Part shown: one piece after another, positions 9,317 through 18,789 of the stretch | How the letters are laid out: every line of letters begins with the position of its first letter | Numbering within the stretch: the first letter of the stretch is position 1 | Assembly (NCBI GenBank): GCA_963829725.1 | Contig: CAWHJW010000017.1 | Span: 198,970 to 262,969, forward strand | Source: RYN-230 sp963829725 | Lineage (GTDB): Bacteria > Actinomycetota > Actinomycetes > Streptosporangiales > Streptosporangiaceae | DNA: 64,000 nt | Direction of reading: 5' to 3' | Position numbers and translations under genes: made by a program | The notes under the pieces: model-generated | What the model saw: the letters and a program-made list of their open reading frames with translations, nothing else | What the model was told of the DNA's origin: nothing | Databases searched by the model: none

Positions 9317-10224
9317 GATAGATGTCCTTTCATGTAGGCAGCGACGCCGGCCCGAAGCGCGGCGAACGCGGCGGGATCGTTACTGATGCGCCAGTCCTGT
9401 TCCGTGACGTCGTCGAACCACACGAACCCGAGCAGCCCGTAGCTACGGACCCCGGCGAAAAGACCAGTGATCTTCGCCGGCTTCACGGCGCCCGGCGCGG
9501 CGCCTGTCTCGGCGATGAGCACCGGGGCGCTGGTGAGCGCGCGGACGGCGGCGATGGTCGGGCCGAACAAAGTGCTGAACGTCTGGGACCGCCCGTAGAA
9601 ATAGCCGTCCAGGCCCACCCACGTCACGTAGTCAGCACCGGGCCACCACGGCGCGATGGGGACGACATTGCTGGGGCCGCCTGTGACGTTCACGGTCCAC
9701 AGCCAGACCACGTTGGTGGCGCCCGCTGCACGGAACACGGTGACGATGTGCCGCCACGCAGCCACGAACGTCGCTGGCGGAGTGTGACCGAAACCCCAGG
9801 AGTACCAGGCTGCGTTCATCTCGTGGCCGAAGCTGAGCACGACACGCAGGCGGGCGGCCCGGACTGCTGCCGCGTAACTGCGCAGGTAGCTGTCGTACTT
9901 TCCCGCCACGATCGCAGCGAGGCTGATGCCCGTGGGATCGATCTGCACGAGCGTCACCGCACCGTTTCGGGCCGCATCCGCCGCAAATCCGGCCCGAAAC
10001 GGCTCATACCAGCCGCTGTAGTAGACAGCCAGGTTCGGCCGCACGCCGGAAACTGAGCTGAAATGGGCGACCGGGGTATATGACTGCGGAGCGCCTGGTT
10101 CGAAGATGCCCAGCTCTCTCATGGCCGGGTCCGCATTGGGCGGCCCCCCGGCACAGGCGGTCACGGCGCAGGCGACCGAGACCGCAAGCAGTATTAAAGC
10201 CAGCGCGGCTGGCCGGACCTTCAT
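9313..10224 (-). CDS. GH26-like glycosidase, probable lipoprotein, in the exopolysaccharide operon
   Basis: The 303-residue product starts with a signal peptide ending in a VTAC lipobox (Cys24), so it is probably tethered to the outer face of the membrane. The barrel has a likely acid/base Glu135 in GHEMN and nucleophile Glu239 in IAETG, as in GH26 enzymes. Its genes overlap by 4 bp on both sides (GT2 before, ugd after), so it is translated together with the polysaccharide synthase. A glycosidase in such an operon usually trims, edits or releases the nascent polymer; here that role is inference. Confidence 0.8.
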   Translation of the reverse strand: MKVRPAALALILLAVSVACAVTACAGGPPNADPAMRELGIFEPGAPQSYTPVAHFSSVSGVRPNLAVYYSGWYEPFRAGFAADAARNGAVTLVQIDPTGISLAAIVAGKYDSYLRSYAAAVRAARLRVVLSFGHEMNAAWYSWGFGHTPPATFVAAWRHIVTVFRAAGATNVVWLWTVNVTGGPSNVVPIAPWWPGADYVTWVGLDGYFYGRSQTFSTLFGPTIAAVRALTSAPVLIAETGAAPGAVKPAKITGLFAGVRSYGLLGFVWFDDVTEQDWRISNDPAAFAALRAGVAAYMKGHLS

Positions 10225-11810
10225 ATCGACTCACCTGCTACGACGCGGCCGGGCGCCGGTCGGCGGGGCTCCGCACCGTCGTCCTGCCGGACGCCCATGC
10301 CGCGGGTCATCAGCGGCGCGACCATGTACAACTGCAATGCTCCCAGCGCGGCCGTCGCCCAGTAGGGCCGCCACCCGAACTCATGCATCCGGAGCACCAG
10401 CGGCAGCCACAGCAGTGTCTGCTCGGCGACGATCCACGTCCGCACGATGCGGCTCACCATCCGGGGCACCAGGTCCTTGTCCGCCGACGCGCCGGTCGGC
10501 ACCCATTCCGCGACGCGGCCGTGCAGCGCGAACCAGATCGCGTACAGGTGACAGCACGAGTTGATGAGGCAGACCCGGTAGATGGTCGGCCGCCAGCCCC
10601 TGGTCAGCATCGGGAACACGAAAAACGTCGCCGCCAGGGCGGGCAGCATCACCAGGTAGTTGTGCGGATAAACACCCCGGGGGAAGAACCACAGCATCAC
10701 GAGGGTCGGGAAAGGCCCGGTGAGCAGGAGCGCGGCCGACGACATGTAATACAAGAACGCGGCCCAGAACGAGGCCCGCTGCTGCCAGGTGAACGGCGCC
10801 TCCTGGAAGTGCTTCTCGACCATCAGCAACATCGAGGACCGGCACCAGCGGGTCTGCTGGTTGGCCAGCCCCGCGAAATCGGCCGGAGCAACGCCCTTGG
10901 CCAGGCACAACGGCACGTACCGGGTCTCGTAGCCAGCCCACCAGAGTTTCACCCCGGAATGCACGTCCTCGCCTATCGGCACCCGTGCGAACCCCCCGGC
11001 CGCCGCCACCGCGGTGCGCCGGTAGACCAGATTCGTCCCGGCGCAGATCGCCGCTTTATAACGATCCCGCGCTGGCTGGATGAACCGGAAGAAGATCTCC
11101 TGGAGCGCTCCAGCATAACGCTGGATATAAGAGAACGAGCGGTCCTGCGTGTCAAAGAACTGGGCGGTCTGCACGATGCCCACGCTCGGCTCAGAGAAGT
11201 ACGGCATGGTCTCATACAGGAAATCGCTGCGCACTGCGAAATCAGCATCGAGAACGACAATGAAGTCGCTGACGCTGAGGTCAAACGCGTGGATAAGATT
11301 GCCGGCCTTCTTTAGCTCGCCCCTGTTGGGCCGGACAACGTACAGGAAGCCATACACGTCGGCGAGGTGGCGCACTGACTCGCGGGCCGAATCGTCGAGC
11401 ACGTAAACCGTCACGGCAGCATGCCACGCGAGGGCCTGCACATGCTTGAAAGTGTTGTCGAGCACCTCCAGGGGCTCGCCGCAACTGGGCAGGAACACGT
11501 CAACCGTCTCACCGGCCGGCTGGTAGGAACTGACGTTCGCGAGATGCTCGGTCAGGGTCAGCCTGGGCTTGTGGATGCGCAGCCAGAAGTTGACCAGAAC
11601 CGGCGGCACCATGACCGTCAGCACCAGCCACATCAGTGGCGAGATCGCCCAGGCCTTGACGGCGACGTGCAGGTACCCGTACAGGACCCCGCCGGCGGCC
11701 ACCAGCAGCCAGGCGAACGCCCAGCGGCGGGTGCTGTCGAAGTAGTGGTACTTTTCATGCCGGCTCGGCGGGGATGGCAGGTAGAGCTTCGCTCTTTCAG
11801 AACCGGGCAT
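10221..11810 (-). CDS. Processive GT2 glycosyltransferase (cellulose-synthase-like)
   Basis: This 529-residue membrane protein has two N-terminal transmembrane helices (about 30-75), a cytosolic GT2 domain and further helices after residue 345. The processive-synthase motifs are all present: Asp139-Asp140, DAD 188-190, the GED catalytic base motif 280-282, and QxxRW at 318-322. Such enzymes polymerise a nucleotide sugar and extrude the chain. No PilZ domain is seen. It overlaps the upstream GT-C gene by 14 bp and the downstream GH26 gene by 4 bp. The polymer's identity is unknown, but the co-encoded Ugd points to glucuronate or a glucose/glucuronate chain. Confidence 0.85.
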   Translation of the reverse strand: MPGSERAKLYLPSPPSRHEKYHYFDSTRRWAFAWLLVAAGGVLYGYLHVAVKAWAISPLMWLVLTVMVPPVLVNFWLRIHKPRLTLTEHLANVSSYQPAGETVDVFLPSCGEPLEVLDNTFKHVQALAWHAAVTVYVLDDSARESVRHLADVYGFLYVVRPNRGELKKAGNLIHAFDLSVSDFIVVLDADFAVRSDFLYETMPYFSEPSVGIVQTAQFFDTQDRSFSYIQRYAGALQEIFFRFIQPARDRYKAAICAGTNLVYRRTAVAAAGGFARVPIGEDVHSGVKLWWAGYETRYVPLCLAKGVAPADFAGLANQQTRWCRSSMLLMVEKHFQEAPFTWQQRASFWAAFLYYMSSAALLLTGPFPTLVMLWFFPRGVYPHNYLVMLPALAATFFVFPMLTRGWRPTIYRVCLINSCCHLYAIWFALHGRVAEWVPTGASADKDLVPRMVSRIVRTWIVAEQTLLWLPLVLRMHEFGWRPYWATAALGALQLYMVAPLMTRGMGVRQDDGAEPRRPAPGRVVAGESI

Positions 11811-13551
11811 GGCGGTGCCTCCGTGGCCGTCGGGGCGAAGGCCGGCAAGTCCAGACCGTGAAACTCCGCCGCGTGTGCAACTGCATGTATTGGTCGTTAA
11901 GCGATTGCCGGCAATGCGGGGACGCCTCCACCGCTTTGGCTATGGTGTCGTCCACTGCGGGACTACCGCCCGCGTGGTCGAGGACTATGACGCCAAAATA
12001 AGAGTGCTTGATCGCGTCCGCGAACGAGGCGGGCATGCCGATTCTGCGGTGACTCCGAGGGGTGATGTAAGTGAAGTTGTAGGTTGACCGCAGCTCACCG
12101 GACGAAAGCTCATTTCCCAGGTAGTACAGAATCACCGGGTACTCATCACCCTCGGCGAGCACCAGCCGGTGATCGTGTCCGAGTACCGGCCGCAAGGCGC
12201 TGATCAGCGGCGCGGCGTCCGGCCACACCTGGAAGAGGCTGACGGCTTGCCCGAGCGAGCTCGAAACCGTGAATGCGATGATCGGCAGGAGCAGTACCGG
12301 CGCCCAGCCAATCCCTTTATTCAGCCGGCTGACACGGGCCATTGCATAGCCGGCCGCAATGACCGCGAACCACGCGCCGTAGTCCACGTGCTTTTGCAGG
12401 CTGACCGTCGTATGGACGTGGATCTGCTCTGCGGGCACGAGCAGGGCGGCCAAGGACAACGTCGCGACCAGTGCTTTTACCCTGCGGCCTTCGTGCCGCG
12501 CCAGCACCATCCCGAGCGCGGCAAGAACGATCACCAGGGAGGTCCACACGTATGACCGTTCGAGAATCACGATGGCGGAGGCAGAAGCCGCCGGACGGCT
12601 GAAGGTGGTTGATGCTATTCCCCGCCAGTAAGCTGCCCCGGCCAGGAGGACGCCCGCGGCGAGCCACGTAAGCAGTGTCCCCGACATGATCAGCCCGGCG
12701 CGGACGCTGGCCCGGCGGCCGCGGAGTCTCCCGGCCGCTAGGACCACGACGGCCAGCACGACCGGATCGAACAGCGTCGCCGCATATTTGGCCGCGTCGG
12801 CGAGCGCCAGGGTGCTTGCCGCCGTGGCGAGGAGCACCAGTTGCTGCGGCCACCGGCCACGGGCGGCCGACACTACCCCGAGCCACGTCGAGAACGCGAT
12901 CAGCATGATCGCCATCGCGTCATGTGTCGCGAATGCTCCTAGGAACTGCGTGTTAGCGAGCACTGCGAACAGGACGGTGGCGAAGAAAGCCGTGCGCCTG
13001 CCGAACAAGCCCTTGGCGGTGCCCCACAGGAAGACAGTCGTGGCCAGCATGAACACGAGCGACAGGGCTCTCGCCGCCGCAAGGCCGCCAACGTCGGCGG
13101 CCAGCGCGCCGATGGGCGGGTAGATGGCTGGCGAGCCTGAAAACCAGGTGGCGAATTCTGGCATCGGCGTCCCGTGCAGCCAGTGGGCCCACTCCATCCG
13201 GCCCGCCCACAGGTACAGCGCCTCATCCTGGAAAGCCGTATTCGACCACATGAGGCGCAGCGAAAGCGCGGCCTGGACAGCCAGGATCGCGAGCAAGGGC
13301 CACGGCGCGTCCCACCTCAGCGCCGGACCGCGACGCTGGCGGCGGGCCCAAGTCCACGGCGCCGGCCGGGTAGGCCGATCTGCTACCAGGACTGACCGGG
13401 CGGTATCGGGGATCGGCTCGGTGGCGACGGCACCAGAGGGCGGGGCAGCCGGGGCGACGCGCCCAGTTGGCCACTCCTCCGGCGCTTCGCGCCCATCTTG
13501 AGTGGTCACCGGCATCGAGCTTTCATGGTTTTCTCGTTCCTCCTTGGTCAC
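11797..13551 (-). CDS. GT-C membrane glycosyltransferase (GT39/ArnT-like)
   Basis: The 584-residue protein has a charged, Pro-rich cytosolic N-terminus of about 85 residues, then roughly ten hydrophobic segments. The first external loop carries an Asp-Glu pair (119-120, AFQDEALYLW), the usual place of the catalytic acidic residue in lipid-phosphosugar-dependent GT-C enzymes. It probably transfers a sugar from a polyprenyl-phosphate donor on the outer face of the membrane. It is the first gene of the operon. The start is uncertain: GTG 13551 gives the longest form, and an AGGAGG lies within the first codons, so a start about 12 codons in is possible. Confidence 0.75.
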   Translation of the reverse strand: MTKEERENHESSMPVTTQDGREAPEEWPTGRVAPAAPPSGAVATEPIPDTARSVLVADRPTRPAPWTWARRQRRGPALRWDAPWPLLAILAVQAALSLRLMWSNTAFQDEALYLWAGRMEWAHWLHGTPMPEFATWFSGSPAIYPPIGALAADVGGLAAARALSLVFMLATTVFLWGTAKGLFGRRTAFFATVLFAVLANTQFLGAFATHDAMAIMLIAFSTWLGVVSAARGRWPQQLVLLATAASTLALADAAKYAATLFDPVVLAVVVLAAGRLRGRRASVRAGLIMSGTLLTWLAAGVLLAGAAYWRGIASTTFSRPAASASAIVILERSYVWTSLVIVLAALGMVLARHEGRRVKALVATLSLAALLVPAEQIHVHTTVSLQKHVDYGAWFAVIAAGYAMARVSRLNKGIGWAPVLLLPIIAFTVSSSLGQAVSLFQVWPDAAPLISALRPVLGHDHRLVLAEGDEYPVILYYLGNELSSGELRSTYNFTYITPRSHRRIGMPASFADAIKHSYFGVIVLDHAGGSPAVDDTIAKAVEASPHCRQSLNDQYMQLHTRRSFTVWTCRPSPRRPRRHRHARF

Positions 13552-14507
13552 GTCAGTTCAGGCGGTAGGAGGCAAGCCCGTGCCGGAGTAACGCCGGAAG
13601 CACGGCGAAGATGGACAGGCAGGATCCCGGTGAACAGCGGGTGAGCGCACGGCGGGCCGCCTTGGTCCGCGAAGCGGCGCCGGCCACGGCCGGCCCGCTG
13701 CCAGGGCGCTGGCGCAGCCCGTGAGGGCAAGCCGGCGAAGATTAGCGCCCATCCAGCCGATGCCGTCACAGATGCCCGGAGGCACTTCCGCGCTCGGCTT
13801 CTCCGAGGGGATGATGTCCCCGCGCACTCTTGCACCCCTCCCCCGGCGGCACAGGCCGACCGGTCGCGTATGCGGCCAGCCGGAATAGCTGCCCAGCCGC
13901 CGCCGATAATCGATGTCTGCTTCTGCCCGGATACGGGAGAAAACAGGTGGCAATACCAGAGAAACGCTTCCGGCATGGATTACCGGCACATCCTTGGATT
14001 ACCCGCAGCGCAGAGAGTAGCAATCAGATCGCGCGCCGGGGCGCCATCTTTAAACGACACGCCGAATGACCACAGGCCGCAAGAGCCGCCAAGAACCCAG
14101 CAGCGATTCGATAGTCATCTAGGCATCTGCCCTCTAATTCGTCTAGACATTTTACAGAAAGCTTTCCTTAATTACGGCATAACCGGCCACACTGTATTCG
14201 AATTCATCCATTCGTCTAGACGTTCAGGTATCAGTTGTCATCCGGGCGCAGCGCACGGGCGCGGCCGGCAGTCACCTTGGTGAGATGAAGCACCTGCGGT
14301 CGCAGCGCGTTGCGCCAGGCGACGTCCAGCCGCTGATGGGTAAGCCCGGCCGCCCGCTGGACCGCCCGGCCACCCGCTGGGCCGCCCGCTACAGCGGCCC
14401 GGGCCGGGGATCGGCCAGGTAACCAGTCCAGTACCGGCCAGCGCCCATCGGCGGCCACGCGCCTCATGGCGTCCGTTGCCCCCTGCGGCAGCCCGGTAAG
14501 CCGACGG
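13552..14507. other. Intergenic region upstream of the polysaccharide operon
   Basis: I see no supportable gene here. The stretch 13990-14230 is clearly more AT-rich than its surroundings and lies upstream of the operon that begins at 13551, so it is a good candidate for its promoter and control region, although 13552-13990 would then be a long leader. Confidence 0.5.
14137..14221. promoter_or_regulatory. Two 12-bp direct repeats containing the palindrome GTCTAGAC
   Basis: ATTCGTCTAGAC occurs at 14137-14148 and again at 14210-14221, 73 bp apart (about seven helical turns). Each copy includes the 8-bp palindrome GTCTAGAC. The spacing and symmetry suggest paired binding sites for a dimeric regulator in the AT-rich control region. 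Confidence 0.4.
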
Positions 14508-15644
14508 TCAGCGAACCCGGGCGAAGCACCCGGTTCGCACCTCGAAGGTGGCCCGCCAGCTTCGCGCACCGCACTTCAGGTCCGCGGTCGCCCCCAGCGC
14601 CGCTGCCAGCTCCTGCAGTGCCACACGGGCCTGAGCCGGATCGCCAACCGGCTGGCCGTCCTGCCCGGCGGGCGTAAGGACCAGGTCCAGCCGGATCAGC
14701 CTGTCTCCCTTAGCCGGGGCAGCGGCGGACGGCCCAGCCGATCCGGAAAGCGGCTCGGCATGCACCACGACCCGGCCCCGCACCGGCCGGCCATCCGTGA
14801 TCATCCCGTGCAGCATCAGTTCCACCAGGTCGGCCACCGCGGATACGTCACTGGCCGCCAGGCCGGTCGCGGCGCCAGCGTCCACCGTGAGCGGCTCGCC
14901 GAGCAGCCAGCCGGTGCGCTGGCGCAGCAATTCGGGCAAGCCGGTCTCCGGCTGGCAAAACGGCCCGTCACCGTCGATCAGCCAGCGCAGCGAGTCTGCC
15001 GCCGCGTCGAGTTGCCGCAGCATCGCATCAAAGTGCTGGGCCGACGCGGCCGCGCCGGCCCGGCGCATCTGGTGCGTTTCCAGCGCGGCCGCGGTCAGCT
15101 CCTGGATCGGGCCGTCATGCAGGAAGTCGACCAGCTCACGCCGTTCCTGTGCGCGCAAGCGCCGGACCAGGGCCAGCAGCCGCCAGCCGGGCGACCCGGC
15201 CGCGGCCAGCCCGGTCACGTCCGGTGGCGGCGACACCGGAGGCTGCATGCGGACGGGTAGCTGGGTGCCTGCACGATGGCCTGGCCGCCGCGCCGGCCCG
15301 CCGTGACCGAGACCATGTACCGCGTCCAGCAGCTCAGCAGGCTGGAACGGCTTGGCCAGGACAGCGATACCGTCCGGCCTCGTGGCGGCGCCGTCACCGG
15401 TGATCAGCAAGCACCGGGCAGCCGCGGCCGGGTCGGCGGAACGCAGCTCCTCGATCAAGTCGGTACCGCGCTCCGCCCCCAGGCGCGCATCGACCAGGAC
15501 GGCGGCATAGCCCGCCGGGTCGAGCCTGCGTGCCTCGGCCAGGGTGGCAGCGGCATCGACCGCATACCCGGCGGCCGTGAGCACCCGGCAGAGCAGTGCC
15601 CGCATCGCGTCGCCGTCATCGACGACCAGTACCCGTCCGGTCAC
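14508..15644 (-). CDS. Receiver domain fused to a kinase-like domain lacking a clear ATP site
   Basis: Residues 1-112 form a receiver domain with acidic pocket Asp9-Asp10, acceptor Asp52 and Lys98. After a linker comes a HisKA_3-like helix with His176 in DFLHDGPIQELTAA, the pattern of NarL-partner kinases. The C-terminal 190 residues have the length of an ATPase domain, but I cannot find an N-box Asn or a DxGxG motif, so it may be a phosphotransfer or scaffold protein rather than an active kinase. It is divergent from a DevR-like response regulator at 15818, a plausible partner. Confidence 0.65.
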   Translation of the reverse strand: MTGRVLVVDDGDAMRALLCRVLTAAGYAVDAAATLAEARRLDPAGYAAVLVDARLGAERGTDLIEELRSADPAAAARCLLITGDGAATRPDGIAVLAKPFQPAELLDAVHGLGHGGPARRPGHRAGTQLPVRMQPPVSPPPDVTGLAAAGSPGWRLLALVRRLRAQERRELVDFLHDGPIQELTAAALETHQMRRAGAAASAQHFDAMLRQLDAAADSLRWLIDGDGPFCQPETGLPELLRQRTGWLLGEPLTVDAGAATGLAASDVSAVADLVELMLHGMITDGRPVRGRVVVHAEPLSGSAGPSAAAPAKGDRLIRLDLVLTPAGQDGQPVGDPAQARVALQELAAALGATADLKCGARSWRATFEVRTGCFARVR

Positions 15645-15817
15645 TTTGCATCCCAGCGATAGCTCAGGGTGAGTGTGACACCAGCTCGCCGGCCGCTAGT
15701 TCTCGCTGCAAACAGTATTGTAGCAAGTGCAGTTAGTTACATCGCGGTGGCTGGCCCAGCAGGTTAGCCGTCACGGACCTCACGCTGAACGGCGGCGTAG
15801 GGAGAGGAAGCCGCGGG

Positions 15818-16501
15818 ATGAACCAGGTCACGGCACACGAGGCTGACGGGCGAATTAGCCCGATCCGGGTCTTCCTGCTCGACGACCACGAGGTGGTCCG
15901 CCGGGGCCTGCGGGACTTGCTCGCGGCCGAAGCGGACATCGAGGTCGTCGGAGAAGCCGGGTCGGCCGCCTCCGCGGTGGCCCGGATTACGGCGCTGCAA
16001 CCCGATGTGGCCGTGCTCGATGTACGGCTGCCCGACGGGGACGGCATTTCCGTGTGCCGCGAGATCCGGTCCAGGCTCCCGGCGACGGCCTGCCTCATGC
16101 TCACCTCCTACCGCGACGATCAGGCCCTGCTCGGCGCGATCATGGCGGGGGCCGCGGGCTATGTGCTGAAGCAGACCTGCGGCGCGGATCTGGTCAGCGC
16201 CGTACGCACGGTCGCGGCCGGGCGGTCCACCCTCGACAGCTACGCCACGCAGCGGGTGCTGCTGCGGTTGCGCGAGCAGATGGCCGACGTTGACCCGGTA
16301 TCCGCACTGACCGAGCAGGAGAAGCGGGTGCTCAGGCTGATCGGCGAGGGTCTGACCAACCGGCAGATCGCCGAGCACCTGTTCCTGTCCGAGAAGACCG
16401 CGAAGAATTACGTCTCGTCCGTGCTCGGCAAGCTCGGCATGCAACGGCGCTCGCAGGCGGCCGCCTTCGCAGCACGGCGTGCCCCAGGCGAGGCCGGCTG
16501 A
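15818..16501 (+). CDS. DevR/NarL-type response regulator
   Basis: The 227-residue protein has a receiver domain (about 17-135) with Asp68 as the phosphoacceptor, followed by a LuxR-type helix-turn-helix (about 160-218) with the LTEQEKRVLRLIGEGLTNRQ signature. Its HTH continues with SEKTAKNYVSSVLGKLGMQR, very close to the DevR/DosR group that controls dormancy and hypoxia responses in actinobacteria. The partner kinase is not certain; the divergent gene at 14508 carries a matching HisKA_3-like helix. The ATG has an upstream AGGAAG. Confidence 0.85.
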   Translation: MNQVTAHEADGRISPIRVFLLDDHEVVRRGLRDLLAAEADIEVVGEAGSAASAVARITALQPDVAVLDVRLPDGDGISVCREIRSRLPATACLMLTSYRDDQALLGAIMAGAAGYVLKQTCGADLVSAVRTVAAGRSTLDSYATQRVLLRLREQMADVDPVSALTEQEKRVLRLIGEGLTNRQIAEHLFLSEKTAKNYVSSVLGKLGMQRRSQAAAFAARRAPGEAG

Positions 16502-16515
16502 CCGGGCCGGCGGCG

Positions 16516-17165
16516 TCAGCCCTTCACGCCGCCGGTGAGGCCGCCCACCAGGTACTGTAGCGCTGCGCGTACAGGAAGAAGGCCAGCGCGGGCAGCATCG
16601 ACAGCCCGGTGAAGGCCAGGATGCTTGCCGTGTCCTGGGCGTACTGCGTCTGGAAGTTGGCTACCGCCAGCGGCAGCGTGAAGTGCTGCGTGCTGGGCCG
16701 ATCTTGTCGAGCAGCAGGTAGAGCGGGAGTGAGGCGGCGTTGATGGGAAACAGCAGCCCGACGGCGAAGAGCAGGAACAGCCCCTCGCGCCCGCGGAACT
16801 CATAGCGGGACAGCGCGAAGCCGGCCATCGAGCCGAGCACCAGCACCAGCACCGGTCGCGACCAGGGCGACGATGGCGCTGTTGCTCAGCGGCGGCCAGA
16901 AGGCCGACGAGGTGATGATCGTCGCGTACTTGGACCAGATCCACGGGTGCGGCAGGCTCGTCGCCAACGCGTTGATCTGCGCATCGCTCTTGGCCCCGTC
17001 CACGAACACGAACAGCAGCGGGAGCACCGTGGCGCCGCTGATGGTCGCGGTATCCGCGGCCAGCGCCGGGCTGGCCGGGACGGCCCATGGTGAGCGCGGT
17101 GACTGTCAGTAACGTGGCTGAGGCGGCTAATATCGCGCCCGCGGCGCGCCGGATCGGACTGGGCA
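16516..17165 (-). pseudogene. Broken sugar ABC permease fused to a foreign signal peptide
   Basis: Minus-strand frames carry the order VLPLLFVFVDGAKSDAQIN, WIWSKYATIITSS, MAGFALSRYEFRGREG and LQYLVGGLTGGVKG, which is a MalG-type permease. Several frameshifts break it. The first 30 codons (from GTG 17165) instead look like a secretory signal peptide, with LAASATLLTVTALTMG and a possible cleavage site PALA. The junction suggests that a deletion joined a secreted-protein gene to a permease gene before or during decay. Confidence 0.7.
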
Positions 17166-17229
17166 CTGAAATTTTCCTCTCGTGGATGGGCGGCGGCCGG
17201 TGGGCGCCTGCCGCCACCTGGGGGCTGAT

Positions 17230-17730
17230 GGCGTCCTCCTTCCTCAGCGAGGTGAGCACCATCAACCCCACGCCGGCCTACCCGTTCGGCCATGGGCTCA
17301 GCTACACCCCGGCCCGCTGGCTGGACGTCGCGCCGCGCTCCGGGCCGGAGTGGCCGACGGACGGCAGCTGCCAGCTGTCGGTCACGCTGCGCAACCAGGC
17401 GGACCGCGCGGCCAGCGAGGTCGTCTAGGTGTACCTGCACGACCCGGTGGCCGAGGTGGCGCGCCCGGTGCAGGGCCTGTTGGCGGCGGCCCGGGTGGAC
17501 CTGGCCCCCCGGTGAGACCCGGGTGGCGCACATCGGGCTGCACGCGGATCTGACCAGCTACACCGGGCAGGCCGGGCGGCGCCAGGTGGACCGGGCGAGG
17601 TGGAGCTGCGGGTAGGCGCGTCCAGCGCCGACATCCGGGGCACGCTGCGCGCCGTGCGCACCGGCCGCGCCGGGAGGCCGGGCCCGGCCGCGTGCTGAGC
17701 CCGGACATTAGGCTGCTGCCAGCCGACTGA
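17230..17730 (+). pseudogene. C-terminal remnant of a GH3 beta-glucosidase
   Basis: The plus strand encodes STINPTPAYPFGHGLSYT followed by a fibronectin-III-like tail (VYLHDPVAEVARPV, then GETRVAHIGLHADL in another frame). A stop replaces one codon in EVVxVYLHDP and further shifts follow. The catalytic domains are gone. It belongs to the same decayed carbohydrate locus as the permease and the intact esterase downstream. Confidence 0.7.
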
Positions 17731-17793
17731 GCTGACCGAGCTGCCTGGGCCGCCTGGCGCGGCCCGCCCCGCCCCGCGACCCGTGAGGACGCC

Positions 17794-18765
17794 ATGCTCC
17801 GCGACCTTTCCCTGGATGAGCTGCGCGGCTACGCGCCAGATGTGGCCGAGCCTGCCGACTTCGCCGAGTTCTGGGCGGCCGAGCTGGCCGCCGCGGCCAC
17901 CCGCGACGCCGAGCCGGTGCTGCGCCCGGCCGGCACCCGGGCGCGGCACGCGGAGGTGTTCGACGTGACGTTCCCCGGCTACAACGGGGACCCGGTCAAG
18001 GCGTGGCTGCTGCTGCCGCACGAGAGCGTCGCGGGCAGTGCGTTCATCGTCGAGTTCATCGGGTACGGCGGCGGGCGCGGGGACCCGTTCGACTGGCTGG
18101 CCTGGAGCTGCGCGGGCCATCCGCACCTGGTCATGGACACCCGGGGCCAGGGCGGCGGATGGCGCAGCGCGGACACGCCCGACCCGAGCGACAACGGGGC
18201 ACCGAGTACCCGGGGCTTCATGACCCGGGGCATTGCCGACCCGCGGACCTACTACTACACCCGGCTGTTCATCGACGCGGCCCGGGCCGTGGTGGTCGCC
18301 CAGCGCCACCCGGCCAGCACGGGCCGGCCGGTGGTCACCACGGGGGGAAGCCAGGGCGGCGGCCTGGCCATCGCCGCCGCGCACCTGGCCGGCGGGGTCG
18401 CCGCGGCCCTGCCCGACGTGCCGTTCCTGGCCCACCCGCGGCGGGCCGTGGACGTCACCGACAGCCACCCGTACGTCGAGCTCACCGAGTACTGCAGTGT
18501 GCACCACGACGCGATGGACCAGGTGTTCCGCACGCTGTCCTACATCGACGTGGTCAACCACGCCAGGCGGGTCACCGCCCCCGGCCTGTTCTCGGTGGGG
18601 CTGACCGACGACATCACCCCGCCGTCCACCGTTTTCGCCGCCTTCAACCATTACGCGGGCCCGAAGGAAATCGAGGTCTACCCGTTCAACGGCCACGAGG
18701 GCGGCGGCACCACCCAGTTCCTGGCCAAGCTGGCCTTCCTGGCCAAGCACGCCGGCCCGGCCTGA
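17794..18765 (+). CDS. Acetyl xylan esterase / cephalosporin-C deacetylase (CE7 family)
   Basis: The 323-residue alpha/beta hydrolase removes acetyl groups from xylo-oligosaccharides and other small acetylated compounds, normally in the cytoplasm. It has the CE7 motif RGQGGGW (117-123), the nucleophile Ser186 in GGSQGG, an acid in LTDD (272-273) and His301 in NGHEGG; no signal peptide is seen. The length matches the family. It is the only intact gene in a cluster of decayed sugar-uptake and glycosidase genes, which fits a former plant-oligosaccharide utilisation locus. Confidence 0.88.
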   Translation: MLRDLSLDELRGYAPDVAEPADFAEFWAAELAAAATRDAEPVLRPAGTRARHAEVFDVTFPGYNGDPVKAWLLLPHESVAGSAFIVEFIGYGGGRGDPFDWLAWSCAGHPHLVMDTRGQGGGWRSADTPDPSDNGAPSTRGFMTRGIADPRTYYYTRLFIDAARAVVVAQRHPASTGRPVVTTGGSQGGGLAIAAAHLAGGVAAALPDVPFLAHPRRAVDVTDSHPYVELTEYCSVHHDAMDQVFRTLSYIDVVNHARRVTAPGLFSVGLTDDITPPSTVFAAFNHYAGPKEIEVYPFNGHEGGGTTQFLAKLAFLAKHAGPA

Positions 18766-18789
18766 GCACCGAGGGCGCGGCCCAACCTC

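Noticed and set aside
13552..14023. Overlapping minus-strand frames of 80-140 codons before the polysaccharide operon
   Set aside because: They show no family pattern, no ribosome site and a residue composition typical of random high-GC frames.
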